In this document: piece after piece, positions 11,401 to 23,650 of the stretch
Position numbering within the stretch: position 1 is the stretch's first letter
How the letters are laid out: each line of letters begins with the position of its first letter
Assembly: GCA_030533445.1 (NCBI GenBank)
Contig: CM060075.1
Location: 40,265,719-40,329,718, forward strand
DNA: 64,000 bases
Source of the DNA: Cyprinodon diabolis
Lineage: Eukaryota > Chordata > Actinopteri > Cyprinodontiformes > Cyprinodontidae
Direction: 5' to 3'
Position numbers and translations under genes: made by a program
Notes under the pieces: model-generated
The model's database searches: none
The model's input: only the letters and a program-made list of their open reading frames with translations
Told to the model about the DNA's origin: nothing

Positions 11401-14400
11401 GCTAATACAGTTACCATTGTATTTTAACCTGTGGTTTTTTGTGGTATTTTATACAGTGAACAGTTTATCACTCAGGTCAGATCGACCCCTCGTTTTGTTA
11501 ATATTAGAATGAACAGAGACAATTTCTTTGGTTAGAGATTAATAACTCTGCTGATAGCCAAAGTCTAAATTACTGAATCGGTTAAGGCAACTGGATAATA
11601 AACAACCAGTCCAGGAGTCCATCTTTATGTAAAAGACAAAGAGCCCTTATGAATAAGCAGATTACAGTTATAATCACTTAATTAACATTCATTAATTAGT
11701 TTTACCCTCGATATGAATTACCTAATAATTAGCTATAACTTTCAGTTATTTAATATATTGATAATCGTGTGGTAAAATCCACAACACTGCTCACACTAAG
11801 CCTCTCCATTGTTGTTGCATGCTTGCTCACTGTGAGGGGTTGCTATAAATTCAATGACTCAATGCAACCGAATATCTGCAGTCGATACATTCCCATCCAG
11901 GCGGAGTAAATCCTGTAAAGTCAGTGACTCGAATAAAAACCCTTAATGAGTCTAATGATCTGGTTGAATTGTTTCTGTAATAAGCCTTCAGATGACTTGT
12001 GAATTGGGGCTATAGAAATTCAAAATGTATTACCTTGAATTTTTTCAGCTGGAGTTATTTTTTTTTTGTCAGCAGAAGGCAGAGCAGTATTACCTGATGG
12101 TGATTCCACATATGGACCATTTTTCACATAAATCAAGAAGCTTACAAACCACTTTGTATTGGAGTGTTCAGAAACATAAATGGTTTTTGTACTGTTTTGT
12201 TTTCTATTTCATCTTTTATTTGATCTTTATTTCATGATCCTCACTAGTAACAATAATCTGAAGCTCTGTATTTAGAGTACTTACTTTGTACTGCTTATTA
12301 AAAGTTAAAAGTAAATCGGTCTAAACACATTTTACAAACATGTAGGTGGTTAGGTACTGTATACCAATTAGTTGGTTGATTGACTGATATAAATCCTGAT
12401 GTTTGAGTTAAGCGTTTCCTAAATCAATCAAATACCAGAAGGAATTTGCTTGAACATTAAAGCTGTTCGGTCACCTGTTTGTATGGCTCTGTACTGTGGC
12501 TGTTTGCCTCACTGTGTAACATCCTGTGGTCTCTTCTCTTCGTATCTCCACAGAATCAGTGATGTTGTTCTCTTCTTCATCCACAATCGCCATCAGCGGG
12601 GCTGGTAGCCAGCAGGGCGCCTCACAGGCCACCGTCACTCTCTGGTTTTCATCAGATTTCACTGAAAGCTTTGGGTCAGACACTGCAGCTATAGTGGGAG
12701 AAGTTATTGGTTAATGGTGATTAATATGGTTATTATTATGATACTTTTGGAGTTTTATTATTTAAAACTGTAAATTTAAACAGAAGCATTAAATGTGCTG
12801 TTTATGTAAATTTCTGATCGTTACTGACATTAAAATGTATTTTTAGCCCAAACTTTAACAGAATTTGAACCCAAGCTGTTATACCAACAATCAGCCGGAC
12901 TTCTGTAGCCTCTCTGGTTCCGTTTCTTTGGATTATCAAACATCTGTAGATCCCACTATCTGATGGCTTCAGGTTGGAAATCCTAAGTGAGACGTTCCCG
13001 TTCTTCACCTTTCTCATAAATAGGCTTGACCGGAACTCAAAGGCCGGATTCTTCATCTCAAAGGTCTCAAAGCCATTGCGGTATAAGAAGACCACATTGG
13101 GCTTTAGCCCTTCCTTAGACCACTCCACTGTTGGCACATCATCGTTGGCAGGGGTTTTTAAACTGCAGGGCAGAATGGCATGCCCACCAGCAAAGGCTAA
13201 GATCTGCTGAAGATTAGGATCTGCAAAGAACAAACCTGGGTGACAAGAATAAGGATGAGAATCTGATTAATATGTGACTTTATGAAGCTGCATGTGTTAA
13301 AAACAAACAATTATCTCTCTTGCTTCATTGGTGTAATAAAATGTAAACAACTTCTATACATGATAATCAAAGAAGAAGAAAAAGGCTCTTTTTGAAAAAA
13401 ACTATATAAACCTCTCTGACTCCTTGTTGCCTCAAGTTGTAGGATCTTTGCATTTGGAAAAGGAAATAACATCTCAACAGGTACTTCCCCTGATTGTGCA
13501 ATCTTGTGCTTTTACAGCTTGGAAGCCTGAGCTCAACCCACTTTCTGCACAAACGTCACTCCTAACAGCGATACGCTCTATGACTCTGACAACTCCTTCA
13601 AGCAAATTATAAAACAATAACTTGCAGGTATGACAGGAAATCAGCAGGTTTTTCAGGGTGTGATCATGATACAAAAAATTCAAACGTTCCTCTCAAAGTG
13701 GCTACTGGGAGAGGACAAAGAAAATAAATCTTTATGAAGAATACATAAACATCCTACCTGTTAAATCTTTTTAGCACTGATCCAAAGTTTTTAATATTCT
13801 TGATAGCCTACTAATAGTACAAAGAAAATATTCTTGATATTATGAGCTTAAAACTAGAATATTGAATAATATGTCTTCAAAAACAGTTTCTTTATTTACA
13901 CTTTCTGAGAGGGAAAAATCCTATGTTTGTGACCTAAATGCATCACTGAAATATGCAGAAGCAAAATTCTCTCTGCAAGTTATGCAGGTGACCCTACAGA
14001 TAAGAACAGGATTTCGCAATAAAGAATTCCTTTGGGAGTTCAACCATGTCATGTTTTAAAGTTTACAGGGGCCCTGAGTTTGTAAGGTTAACATATTTAT
14101 GTGTGCTATAGAGAATAAAACGGATGGATGGATGGACTGTATACTGACTTAGAGGGTAAAAATAAATTCCTAAAAAAAAAGATGGTCAAGTTTTTTTATG
14201 TCTTTGAGATGAGGTTGTTGATTGTTCAGCAACAGCCTGAATACAAGAAGTTTCTGCTGAACAAACCTCATCTAAACCCTTTGCAGAATTTAAACAAGGG
14301 AATCATATTAACTTGGAATAATGGACTGAATTTGGAAAATAGCATAAATCCTAAAACCAGGTGTGGTTCTATTTTTCCTCTCAATATTTGACCATAGTTT

Positions 14401-17400
14401 CTGCTAACATCTTTGATTTCCATTACTGTATTTGCATGGTTTGTTAATAGAGGTCCAGTTTGTTCAGGTTACTCTATGGTGGATGGCTCCTACAATCAGC
14501 ACTGACAGCCAAAAGGAATAACAACACATTTCATTTCTCTTAACATTTTGAACAGCAAAAGACCATGCTTTTCCAGAAACTGTAATTGTTGTTAGCTTAA
14601 TTTAATTCTTTATGAAATGTAAACCCTGGGTTTGCCCAAGGCCTCCAAACTTTTCCTTGCAGAGGTTATCAGTTCCCTTTTCCAGCTATCAAAGACTGGG
14701 GTTGGATGCACTGAGGAAAAATAATCAGTTTACCACAGGTCTGCACCTTAACTTGGGCAAATTTAACATAACAAGTTAACCTACTCTACCAATTATAATT
14801 TGACAATGAGGGGGGAAGGCAGGCGAACCAGAACAAACTCATGCATGAGCAGGGAGATCATTACATTTCCATGCAGAAAGACCTAAAACACATTTACATG
14901 GGACATTTCCAAGTCTTACTTTAGTCCTATTTTAGACTTAGCACTCTCTAGCTTTCCCTGCATTAAGATTATTATGAGTATTAAAAATAAACAATTTCAC
15001 CATAGTTAAAGAAACTACGGAGAAACCTGATTCTCTGTGACCCTTATAGAAATAGAGACAGGAAATATACTTTGTCCATAAAGTGGCTTTCATATAAGCC
15101 AGATGTAGGTGAGTGTCAACCCATTAAATACATGTATAAATATACTTTCTACAAATATTTACAGTTTTTTCTGATAGTGCTGAAAGAGAGAGTTCTTAGT
15201 TCAATCCCGTCTGCATCTGGAGTCATAACTCCATTGTATGCAGTTTTTATTGGATATAAATATTTATTTATTATTATAAACTCAAGATGCTAATTCTTTG
15301 TACATGTGGACTAACTTTAATAGATGACAATGGGATAAAAAACATTTTCTGTTTGTGCTGTAGATATATAAAATTAAAAGGTGTTAAATCATTATTTTAA
15401 TATTTTTTTTTTACATAAGACCATCCTGCAAACCTAAGACTAACCATTACAGGTTGTTACCAAATCCTAACTCTAATCAGACTCAATTCACACCTTGGTC
15501 CAAAGCGTGATCCCTGATCCAAAAACAGCAATTTCCCTTGTGTGTTCAAGGCATTGAGACCAACAAGGAGCAGTTGGTCCCCACAGTATGCTATTTTTCC
15601 AGAAATTGAACCCCACAATGTGTTTAAAACAAGAGTACACACATAGATGTTATCTTTTCATGTTTGATGGAGAATTTCCATTGACTTCCATTCATTTGTG
15701 TTACCTAACTCAGACCCTTACCCTAGCCTTAACCATTGCCAACATATACCTAACCTAAGAGATTTTTTTTCCTTTAGGGGAACATTCGAGTGGTCCCCAA
15801 AAGTACCTCTATGTCACCAAAATGTACTATATTTAACTAAAATTGGCCTTACACTGTCCTTGAGAGGTAACAAAAAGAAATCCACACATATTCCTTTACA
15901 CACAGTTTAGCCCACCTATGTGGAATCTCAGTAATGCTACAAGGCTTGAAGGTGTGAGGTGAATAATTATTATCTTTTGTTTCATTTCAATACAACATTA
16001 ACACATGCTACTGTAACTATCTCTGAGCCCACATACCAGAGAACAAACTATTATTACTTACAAATGGCAAAGGAAAAAACTAAAGTAAACTGAAGTGCTA
16101 AAAATTTAATCTTGAATGCTTTTCAAAAAGTAGATCAGATTGTAGAACCTGTAAAATCTCAATTCAAAAAGATATATAAACTGGGTGAAATTATTCCCCA
16201 AATCACTGCCGTAACTTTCTGGAGGACTGGTGTGGACATGTCCCCACTAACTTTGAAATGGGTGGGGACAGTCCCCACCAATAATTTGTACATTTGTGTT
16301 CGGCTCATTTACTTTTGCCAACAACAGTCACATCAGGACGCGCCCGGCTGGGTGTGTCTGAGTGATTTTAGTCAGCGTTTCTGTCTCTCTCTCCCGCTGC
16401 TCATGAGTCCCTACTGATACACGATTGGATCCCATGTCCAAGGCTCCACGTCTGTCACTCTTTGATAGAACATGATTGGCGGCCGCTATTCACCGCGTCA
16501 TCAGTAGAAACAACACACAGTAGCATCATTAATATTAACCAGCAGCTACTTCTGGTTTTATTTCGAACGGGTTGGTTCAAAAAACAGAAAAAAAAGATGC
16601 CACCCAAAAAGTCGTCAGACATATGGAGCTTTTTCAACAACAATTACAAAAAACAAAGCAACGGAGTGTAAGTAGCCTTGAAAATCAGTATTGTAATGCA
16701 ATAAGTTTGACAAAAGCAGGTGTTTAAACAGTGTGTTCTGTGCTAGTTTAAAAAAAGCAAAACATCTCAGTTTTTTTAGTCATTATTTTTTCCTGTTTTT
16801 ATTTGTTATTAATGTTGCTGATGTTTCTGAGCCATTACAAAAGAGCCACCTAAAGGAACCAGTCAATCTGTACATTATAACATTTTTATTTAGTTACTGT
16901 TGCATTCTCAGCAATATGAAAGCACTGAATAAATGTATTGCATTCAAATTTGTGTTTGGGCTTATTTTCAGCTAAATACAAAAGCCCAACAAAAGCCTTT
17001 AAATCCTGTAACTGCAGGTTCATCATCCCCAACCCTTATAGCAGGGGTAACCAATTTAAAATCTGCAGGGTTCGAATTAAGAAAATCATCATCCAGTAAA
17101 GGTCTAGAGATATTTTTAATGATCTTTTGCTTTAAACAGAATTTAATACTGAAATAAAATGAGGTGCTTATGCATCCATTTTATACATTGATTTTTTTTA
17201 ATAAAAAAAAAAATAAAGACATTTTTTACTTTTTAAAATCTAAAGTGTTTTTTGAAGTAGAGAACAACAATAGGTTGGTATACAGACAATTACCCGATTC
17301 ACATATATTTATAAAACACCTGAACTGACTGATTATTATTTTTCTTTCTTTTTTCTGTCTTAATGAGAGCAGTGGGCTTTAGGCTGCCCTGCAAGGCTTT

Positions 17401-19425
17401 AAACCTGGGTTTGAATGGAGACAATATCCATATTAATTTTTGATTCTGTTCATGGTGGAGAATCCTGCTTCACCGGCTGCCGTTCATTCATCCTGTCGGC
17501 TGAACTGCTGCTAGTAATACTCACATGCGTGGAAGATGTTGTTAATTAAGATAAAACATTTCAAATTCAGTTATTGAGCTGACGGTTCCTCGGACCCATT
17601 TTAAGACCCGGGGAGACAGATCTTTTAAAGCTGTGGCACCTCGCCTCTGGAATGAGCTAACCTTTACCATTCGTTCTCTTGTTTGTTTAGACACTTTTAA
17701 GAAACAACTAAAGACCCACTTTTTTAAACTTGTTTTTTTTTGTTTAATACTGTGTTTACTGTTTCTGTATGTTGTTTTAATTTATATAAAGTTTTTACAA
17801 ATTTTTGCAGCACTTTGTGACCCTGGTCTGTGAAAAGTGCTATAGAAATAAAGTTTACTTACTTACTTACTTATTTGTTTTAGACCAAATAACATTTTAC
17901 ATTTACATCCTGCTCGCTCCCGCCCGGAATGTAAGCCAGGGGGGCTTACACTCAGGGTAAACATGTTGTGGCTCTGACTGTAGCTCTGAGAGGGACTCCT
18001 GCGGAAGCAGGAGAACGGGGTTGGGATGGGGGAGGCGCCCCATGGAAGCACCTGCCGCTTGAGGACAAGAGTAGGAACGATACGTGCTTTGACGTAAGAG
18101 TCTCCAAAAGCCGCCAGTGGCACCAGAAAAATTGCTAGATTTGTCGCTAGTCGCTTTTTTGAAAAAGGGTCGCTGTAGGGGTCTGAAAAGTAGCTAAATA
18201 TTGCGACAAAGTCTGCACGGGCGAACCGGGCAGCAGTTTTATAAAGGAAGGTGGGACGCACGCTTCGAAAAAAAATATAACATTTTGTTTCTCTATGGCG
18301 CTGGGTTACGCGCGGTATGAAAGTACAGCTGTGGAATGGTCTGATAAACTGACAGATCTTTTTGTTATTGTTGGTTCTCTGTCTCTCTCTGTCTATATAA
18401 GACTGTGGCGGGCACAAATGAGACTGTGGCGGGCCGCCACTGTCATTTATTAATTAATGGGAAACACTGTTCTGAACGCACCATGTCCCCTGCTGTGCTA
18501 AACAGCAGGGTACAATATTTCTGTACTTCCCAATTTCATCATTGGCTAGCTCTTTGGATATTTACCTTCTGTCTTAGTTGCTGGTAAGTTCAAATGCAAA
18601 CCTTTTCAAAGTGGAAAAAAGTCCCTATTCCACGTTCATCAGAGCCAGTGATGCTTCAAACATTGACAAACAGCATCTAGTGTGTGTGGTACTTATATTT
18701 GTTTGTAGCAGAAATGCTGATTTTCTCTCTAAACCAAATGCGCCCTGATGCTCATGTCAAGCTTAAATAACAATAGGAGCATGCATATTTCATTGGACCA
18801 ATGACATCAGACCAATGAAACATAAGACCAATAGTGTCCCTACCAAAGTTGAAATCAAACCTACGCCACTGCCCCAAATCATCATACCAGTTAGTTAATA
18901 ATGTTGATAATATTAACTTTTTACATCCTTAATTATATTAAAACAATAAAAAGAGTCTCGTGGGAAAATATTAATTTTAACAATTTAATCTAAAAAGTTA
19001 GAAAAATGGTACATAATCACCCCTGAGGCTCTATTTTACTAAGACTAATACCCCACTCATGCAATCCAAAGTAAAAAAAACACAGTTTTTTGGATGCTCC
19101 AGCTTTTACACCAAATGGACTCATGGATGGATGGATGGATGGATGGATGGATGGATGGATGGATGGATGGATAGACGGAAAAGAAAAAACATGTCATACC
19201 TCCACATTACTCGTTTATACAGAAACACAAAAAGCAATAACCCCAAAAACTCAAATATAAAACATATTTTTACCTTTATAAAACTCAAATGTTCATTGAT
19301 TCCTTCTGATTCTCTTTTGCCAGTAAAATGAAATATATTCACTGATTTACCTGAATAGGTGCAAACTTTCTTTACATACCTTTTAAAGACAGCAATCCCA
19401 GCACAAAATAAATACAAAAATACAT
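7909..19425 (-). CDS. Butyrophilin/B7-like Ig receptor, six coding exons
   Basis: Predicted type I membrane receptor of the butyrophilin/MOG/B7 group, whose members modulate lymphocytes at the cell surface. Coding exons, 5' to 3' on the minus strand: 19,425-19,380; 13,220-12,885; 12,688-12,475; 9,280-9,216; 8,713-8,600; 8,471-7,909. All introns are GT-AG, phases agree (1,1,2,1,1), and the total is 1,338 nt, giving 445 residues. Residues 1-15 are a hydrophobic signal; about 16-127 a V-set domain (LPCSL, VEWSK, DSGIYRC); about 128-220 a C-type Ig domain split over two exons ([13 protein letters not shown]); about 225-250 a membrane helix; 259-445 a cytoplasmic tail with a coiled-coil heptad stretch and a C-terminal [10 protein letters not shown]. 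Sequons NVS, NGT, NIT and NQS are visible. There is no B30.2 domain and no clear ITIM. Exon 1 is the least certain part, chosen for its ATG, hydrophobic core, donor and matching phase. The exact orthologue is unknown. Confidence 0.82.
8600..8713 (-). CDS. Receptor exon 5: transmembrane segment
   Basis: The acceptor 'ttttttcag' and the donor TATG|GTAAAT bound it. It encodes a hydrophobic helix with core [20 protein letters not shown] flanked by Lys and by Cys-Ser-Lys. The single Glu inside the helix is unusual. Confidence 0.85.
9216..9280 (-). CDS. Receptor exon 4: end of C-type Ig domain
   Basis: This 65-nt exon lies between 'gtaatcacag' and CTCAG|GTATAA. It supplies the second Ig cysteine (VICRVEQ) and a sequon NQS. 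It completes the codon split at the end of exon 3. The splitting of the C-type domain is itself notable. Confidence 0.8.
9680..9860 (+). repeat. Dispersed fish repeat in receptor intron 3
   Basis: The blocks 'gttgcagtggggctg', 'gcctatctccaac' and 'ggggtacaccctggac', then 'ccagtctgtctcagggc' and 'acactcac', are the layout of a very common teleost interspersed repeat that I know from many loci. Family not assigned. Confidence 0.5.
9861..12474. other. Remainder of receptor intron 3
   Basis: No exon was recognised. A plus-strand open frame at 10,996-11,256 is hydrophobic by composition but matches nothing I know. Text around 11,310-11,360 ('gttcctgattgtgacc', 'agtttctgccc') resembles the LTR families elsewhere in the window, so old LTR sequence is possible. 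Confidence 0.4.
12475..12688 (-). CDS. Receptor exon 3: C-type Ig domain, first part
   Basis: The acceptor is 'cactatag' (an alternative AG lies 6 nt downstream and is also in frame). It encodes [17 protein letters not shown], the sequon NIT and GCYTV, and ends in the split codon AG|GTGACC. The usual Trp of the VxWxD motif is replaced (MAIVDEE). Confidence 0.85.
12885..13220 (-). CDS. Receptor exon 2: V-set Ig domain
   Basis: The acceptor 'tctttgcag' and the donor GTTG|GTATAA bound it. It encodes 112 residues with the first Ig cysteine in LPCSL, the core Trp in VEWSKEGL, and the second cysteine in SDSGIYRC, the canonical DxGxYxC. Sequons are NVS and NGT. The [11 protein letters not shown] and [10 protein letters not shown] blocks are typical of the butyrophilin/B7 V domain. 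Confidence 0.9.
13221..16195. other. Receptor intron 1, proximal part
   Basis: No exon was recognised. A short GGAT repeat occurs near 14,119. Open frames are short and composition-driven. Intron 1 as inferred runs 13,221-19,379. Confidence 0.45.
16204..18871 (+). mobile_element. hAT element, 2,668 bp, in receptor intron 1
   Basis: Exact 8-bp duplications CCCCAAAT flank it (16,196-16,203 and 18,872-18,879), the hAT signature. Ends are CACTGCCGTAACTT and ...AAACCTACGCCACTG, an imperfect inverted pair. Inside, 16,597-16,671 encodes [15 protein letters not shown], like the start of a BED-type zinc finger of hAT transposases, followed by TAAGTAG, which could be a donor. A LINE tail is nested at 17,580-17,876. 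No full transposase is readable, so it is probably dead. Confidence 0.7.
17580..17876 (+). mobile_element. LINE 3' end fragment
   Basis: It reads [16 protein letters not shown] and, further on, [14 protein letters not shown], the usual C-terminal end of fish L2-type LINE ORF2. The untranslated tail 'gtgaaaagtgctatagaaat' runs into (TTAC)n. It is 5' truncated and nested in the hAT element. Confidence 0.7.
19122..19172. repeat. (GGAT)n microsatellite
   Basis: About twelve tandem GGAT/ATGG units lie 0.2 kb downstream of receptor exon 1, inside intron 1. Confidence 0.95.
19380..19425 (-). CDS. Receptor exon 1: signal peptide
   Basis: The ATG at 19,425 opens [15 protein letters not shown], a hydrophobic leader, ending at AAAAG|GTATGT. 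Its phase-1 end joins exon 2 as Gly/Asp at the expected V-domain start and makes the whole reading frame a multiple of three. It lies 6.2 kb from exon 2, so another leader exon cannot be excluded. Confidence 0.68.
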
Positions 19426-20862
19426 CCCTGGGTGATACTCCTTAATGCCGAGTAAAACTGTCCATATTGTGAGCAGCCCTTAGGATGGTATTAAGACAAC
19501 AGCTGATTTGAAATTGCCATAATAACCCTTGTTCTCTTGTGGGTGTGGTTCTGAGCAGGTGTGCTCTGAATCACTGACGTCTGAGGAAAGAACAATGACG
19601 CATGCTTCAACAGATTCTCCCACATTCACCCTTATACACACTCTAGATAAGAATCTTTAGTGAAAGTTTTTGCTAAATTCACAATAAATTGCATTTAATT
19701 GTTTAAAAAAAAACTTTAATAAAATATTCTGTCTATAAGTTAATCAAAAGTTGATCAGCTGATGAATCAAAGCTCCATTCATGCAGCAAAAATTAGAACA
19801 ATGGGGAAGAAAAACTGGTTCAGATGCATCGTGTTTCACACAGCAGTTACACTTTCCAAGTAAACTAGGTTTAGAGTCTCAGGGTGAATAGTTTATCTTG
19901 GTTGAGATAGACATAAATCTGAAGTATTTTGACATATCAACCTTTATCTGATGCCCATTTTCTTGTATTTAGTTAATAATACTTAAACACATCTTTTTAT
20001 TGTGTTTATAGTCTATCTTAGTTTTCACTGTGTATGCAGTGTTTACCAGACTTTTACTCACAGTTCTACTCAACTTATTTTTCTTTACATACTTATATCC
20101 TCCCCCAATTTGTTTTGTAAAATTTTAGAGCTTTATTTTCAAACCTCTCATAGACATTTTCCAATGTTGCAATGCAATGTGTTTTTCTTTCTTTTTTGAG
20201 TCCTCCTTCAACAAGTAAGTAGGGGCTCTCATGACACATGAACAGAGCCAGAAACTGAACGACTGTACTGACATTCATTTAGGAAAACGGAGGCCCAGCT
20301 GAATAATGAGTCCTGTGCATGCTTATACTTTTAGTGTTTATATTTTCAGTTGGCCAACAATTCTAGAACTCATTTTATTGTATTGGGTTAAGGCAATATT
20401 CAAATTTTTTAAGATACCGAATTGAGATTCTTCCATTATTTCTAAGTTAGAACCATCTACATAAAAAAAGAAAAAACTCTTCAAATATATCAGTCTGTGT
20501 GTAGTGAATAAATCAAGCTTCAACATTAATTTAGTCTGGAAGACTGTTATCAGCTTCACCTGAACCACCTGAACCACCTCGTTTAGCTCCAGCCAATCAA
20601 CTTGGGGTGTTGCACCTTCTTCCAAGCCAATCATCTTGCAAGATCTCCTTCATGTAGCTCCTACCGGATACAGAATGGATTCTCCTGTGACACATACTTA
20701 CCTTAAAAAGAAAAATTACAAACAACACCTGATACACAACTATGCTAGTGGGATAATGAATCTAAGATATTAACAGAAAAGAAATATCGCTTTATGGTCT
20801 AAAAGTGAGAATGGGATGTCCATAATTTACCAGTACATTAGACACCAGTGGCCTAACACTAT
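19426..20862. other. Upstream region of the Ig receptor
   Basis: The receptor promoter should be here on the minus strand. I see no convincing TATA box at a useful distance. No other gene was recognised. Confidence 0.4.
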
Positions 20863-22101
20863 GGCTCTGTTCGAAAACCTAGGACGTGTCCTCCAAGGAC
20901 GCGGCCTACCTAGACTGGATCCTTCGAAGTCCTTGAAAATAAGGAGACCGGAAGAGTTTAGGCTGTGAATTCGACCAGGTCTACCCTTCGGCGGGTTTTA
21001 CCGCCGTATGCTCTGTTGCTTAGCAACCGTAAACGTTGACACACAAAGCAGGAAAAGAATGAATACAGAAGTTTTCAAAACTGTTTATTTATTTCTTTTT
21101 TATTGTGAAGTGAACAAAGACTACACTCACAAGAATCCAGAATGGAATAAAGGTTCCAACCACCGGGAGCAGGAACAAATAAAATCAAATGTAATGATAG
21201 AAACCTTAGTCAGTTAAATAACATGCTGCTGTCATTTTGCACATCTCTGATGTTGCTGCTATTTTCAAATATCCATCACTGTAAAAATGTCCATAGCTGC
21301 ATATTGGTTATTTATTCCCCAGTTTTATATTGTTAAAACACTTTACAGTATTGTGTTGTTTATATTTTAACTATTCCCTATTATGTTATTCTTATACATT
21401 TTTCTAAGGTCCACATTTGTCTGACCATTTTCAATAATATTTCTGCTGCTGTAAATTTTCCCATTGTGGGACAATAAAGGGATTTTCTATTCTATTCTAT
21501 AAAAGGGGTAGAAAGATATAAGTAAATCTAAACAATGTATTTATAAAAAATATATCTGCAAAATCTCTAATATTCAACAACAAAAAATACGTAGTTAAGC
21601 CTATTGTGCAAAACAGCAATAAAAAGATAAAAATCCAATCAGATTTATAGTCCCCACCCTGCAAATATATTAGAAACTGTCATTAAATTACAGCCAAACC
21701 CATTTACACAGTAACAGATAAAAACCTTTAGATAAACCAAACACTACCGCCACATATCTGACTCTATAACCATTAAAACAACTATTTTTCATTAATCTCA
21801 GACGGAACTATTAAATGACTTGTATTATACTAAACTGAACTTCCAATTTTCACCACTGTGCGGTGCCAAGTAACCTTTACTCTGATCACAGCTTGCTTGG
21901 TCTCGCAATGAATCCTGGGATATCCAAGAATACCGAGGATACATCAGACCCGTCCTTCAAATCGGGCAAAAAGAAGGACGCATTTTAAGGCCGCATAACG
22001 AGGACTCTTGGAATCCGACCAGACCTCGGCGCCGCGCTATGACGTAATCGGCCTTCGAATCCGGTCTTCTAAGGATGCGTCCTAGGTTTTCGAACACAGC
22101 C
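20863..22101. mobile_element. Non-autonomous element with GGCTCTGTTCG ends (copy a)
   Basis: The 5' end GGCTCTGTTCGAAAACCTAG and the 3' end, read inward, GGCTGTGTTCGAAAACCTAG, form inverted repeats continuing into GGACG. The body carries a LINE-type tail ('gtgggacaataaaggg' then repeats of TTCTA). Two relatives are nested in a hAT element at 23,651 and 32,745. No transposase and no clear target duplication were found, so the superfamily is unassigned. Confidence 0.7.
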
Positions 22102-23329
22102 GTTGATTGAGGTACAGGAAGTATTCTGGGGTTAAAGGTCTTGCTCAGTCTCAGTTTCAAACCTGTGATCTTTTGGCCTTTAAAGACACAAATGCAGAAT
22201 GTAAACTATGTAAGTAAACTATGTAAAATAAGTCCACGCACAGGTGTTTGTAGTTTGCTCAGCTGTACAGTATAGCAAAATCTAATGGCATAGAAAAGTA
22301 AACATATTTTAAAGGCAATTTTTAGAAGAGTCGAATGTTAAACTTCAACCTCTAATTTTAATTTCAAGAAAAAGAACAAAAACAAACGATAATTTGTTGA
22401 TTATTAATAAAAGAACATGGCAACATTTTTCTTTCAGGTGTTCACTTGAAGCAGCTGACAGGGTGGATCAACATAATAGTTTTCCTCAAGTTTTGTAATT
22501 TACATTAATTTCCTTAGCAAAACTATAGTTGTTTTCTGATATTTAATTGACAATACAGGTAAGTAGTGCTTTAAATTGATTAAACCTTGCCCTACATGGA
22601 AAACCCTGCAGTCTTGATTTTGGTTAATATTCTCTTGGTTATATCTGCAAAAGACCCTGCAGTTATAAATTAATTCTATAGAACCTTAAACTGGTTATTT
22701 TTTCTGGAATTTTCGCTTAAACATTTTCAAATTCCATTCATTTAAAACAGTTTGAGATTAATGAACATGCAGTTTTAAAACATTGTAAGTTTTATATGTG
22801 ATGAGACAGCTTCCTCTAGTGGTAGACTGTATAAATGTGTGGTATTCTCATAAAGGGATTATGGGACAGAATTGATCTCTTTAATAACCTTACATTTTTA
22901 GCAAACACCCACTATGAGCAAAGGATTTTTTCCATTTAAAATTTATATATAAAACAGTTTATGGAGTGAGTTATTTGGACTTTCCCATAGCATTACCATC
23001 AGGTCAAATATCTAGTTTGAAAATTTCAGTAACTTGAAAATCACATTTCACATTTTTGGTGTAAATATAAGATTCTCATGGAATGAAGTGCATTGATAAT
23101 GTTAGTGTTTACCTCTTTCCTTTAAATAATATGTTTTTTTAAACAGTTTCATCTTGTTTTATGCTGTAATACATCTCAGGAAGATCTCAGATGATGATTC
23201 AACTACCTCAAAATGGCTAAATGCATTTCTAGAGGGACCTTGAACTGTTTTGAAATATTATTAGGTCTAGGCGGTCATTGGTCCAAGTGCCCAAACCACA
23301 TATATGTGTTTTTATATAGATATACAGTA
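22102..23329. other. Stretch without recognisable gene
   Basis: AT-rich sequence with short open frames only; nothing recognised. Confidence 0.5.
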
Positions 23330-23462
23330 TACCTGGGATCATACCAAGTTACATGGTTTATTAAGAGATTACAGCAGCAATGTCCAGAAGTCAACTTTAA
23401 ATTTAAGGGATTTTGCGTATTTAAATTAAATAAACCAAACAATTTGCTCGTGAGATTTGCAG
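23330..23462 (+). repeat. Segmental duplication, outlying block of unit A
   Basis: This block ('cctgggatcat', 'aagttacatggttta', 'taagagattacagcagcaat') matches 46,650-46,770. It shows that the A/B duplication began upstream of 28 kb and that the following 4.6 kb of mobile DNA in A replaced about 0.27 kb still present in B. Confidence 0.6.
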
Positions 23463-23650
23463 TAGAGACTGACACGGGAGGGGATTTTCACTCCTGTCCC
23501 GTCCCACTCCCACAGAAAAAAATTGTGTCCCGTCCCGATCCCGGGCCAGAGTAGAAATCTAAATCCTGTCCCGTCCCACTCCTGGTGAAATTACTCCCAC
23601 TCCCATCCCGCTCCCATTCAGAATGACTCCCGCTCCCGCACCACTCCCAT
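23463..23650 (-). mobile_element. hAT element arm, relative of 32,384-34,146
   Basis: It starts TAGAGACTGACACGGGAG and continues with repeated 'gtcccgtccc' and 'actcccactccc', the reverse complement of the right arm of the hAT at 32,384-34,146. Both are interrupted at the same base, after CCACTCCCAT, by a GCTCTGTTCG element. The other hAT end is missing here. Confidence 0.7.

Noticed and set aside
17863..18417. 184-residue minus-strand frame
   Set aside because: Lies across hAT interior and LINE tail; no recognisable domain.
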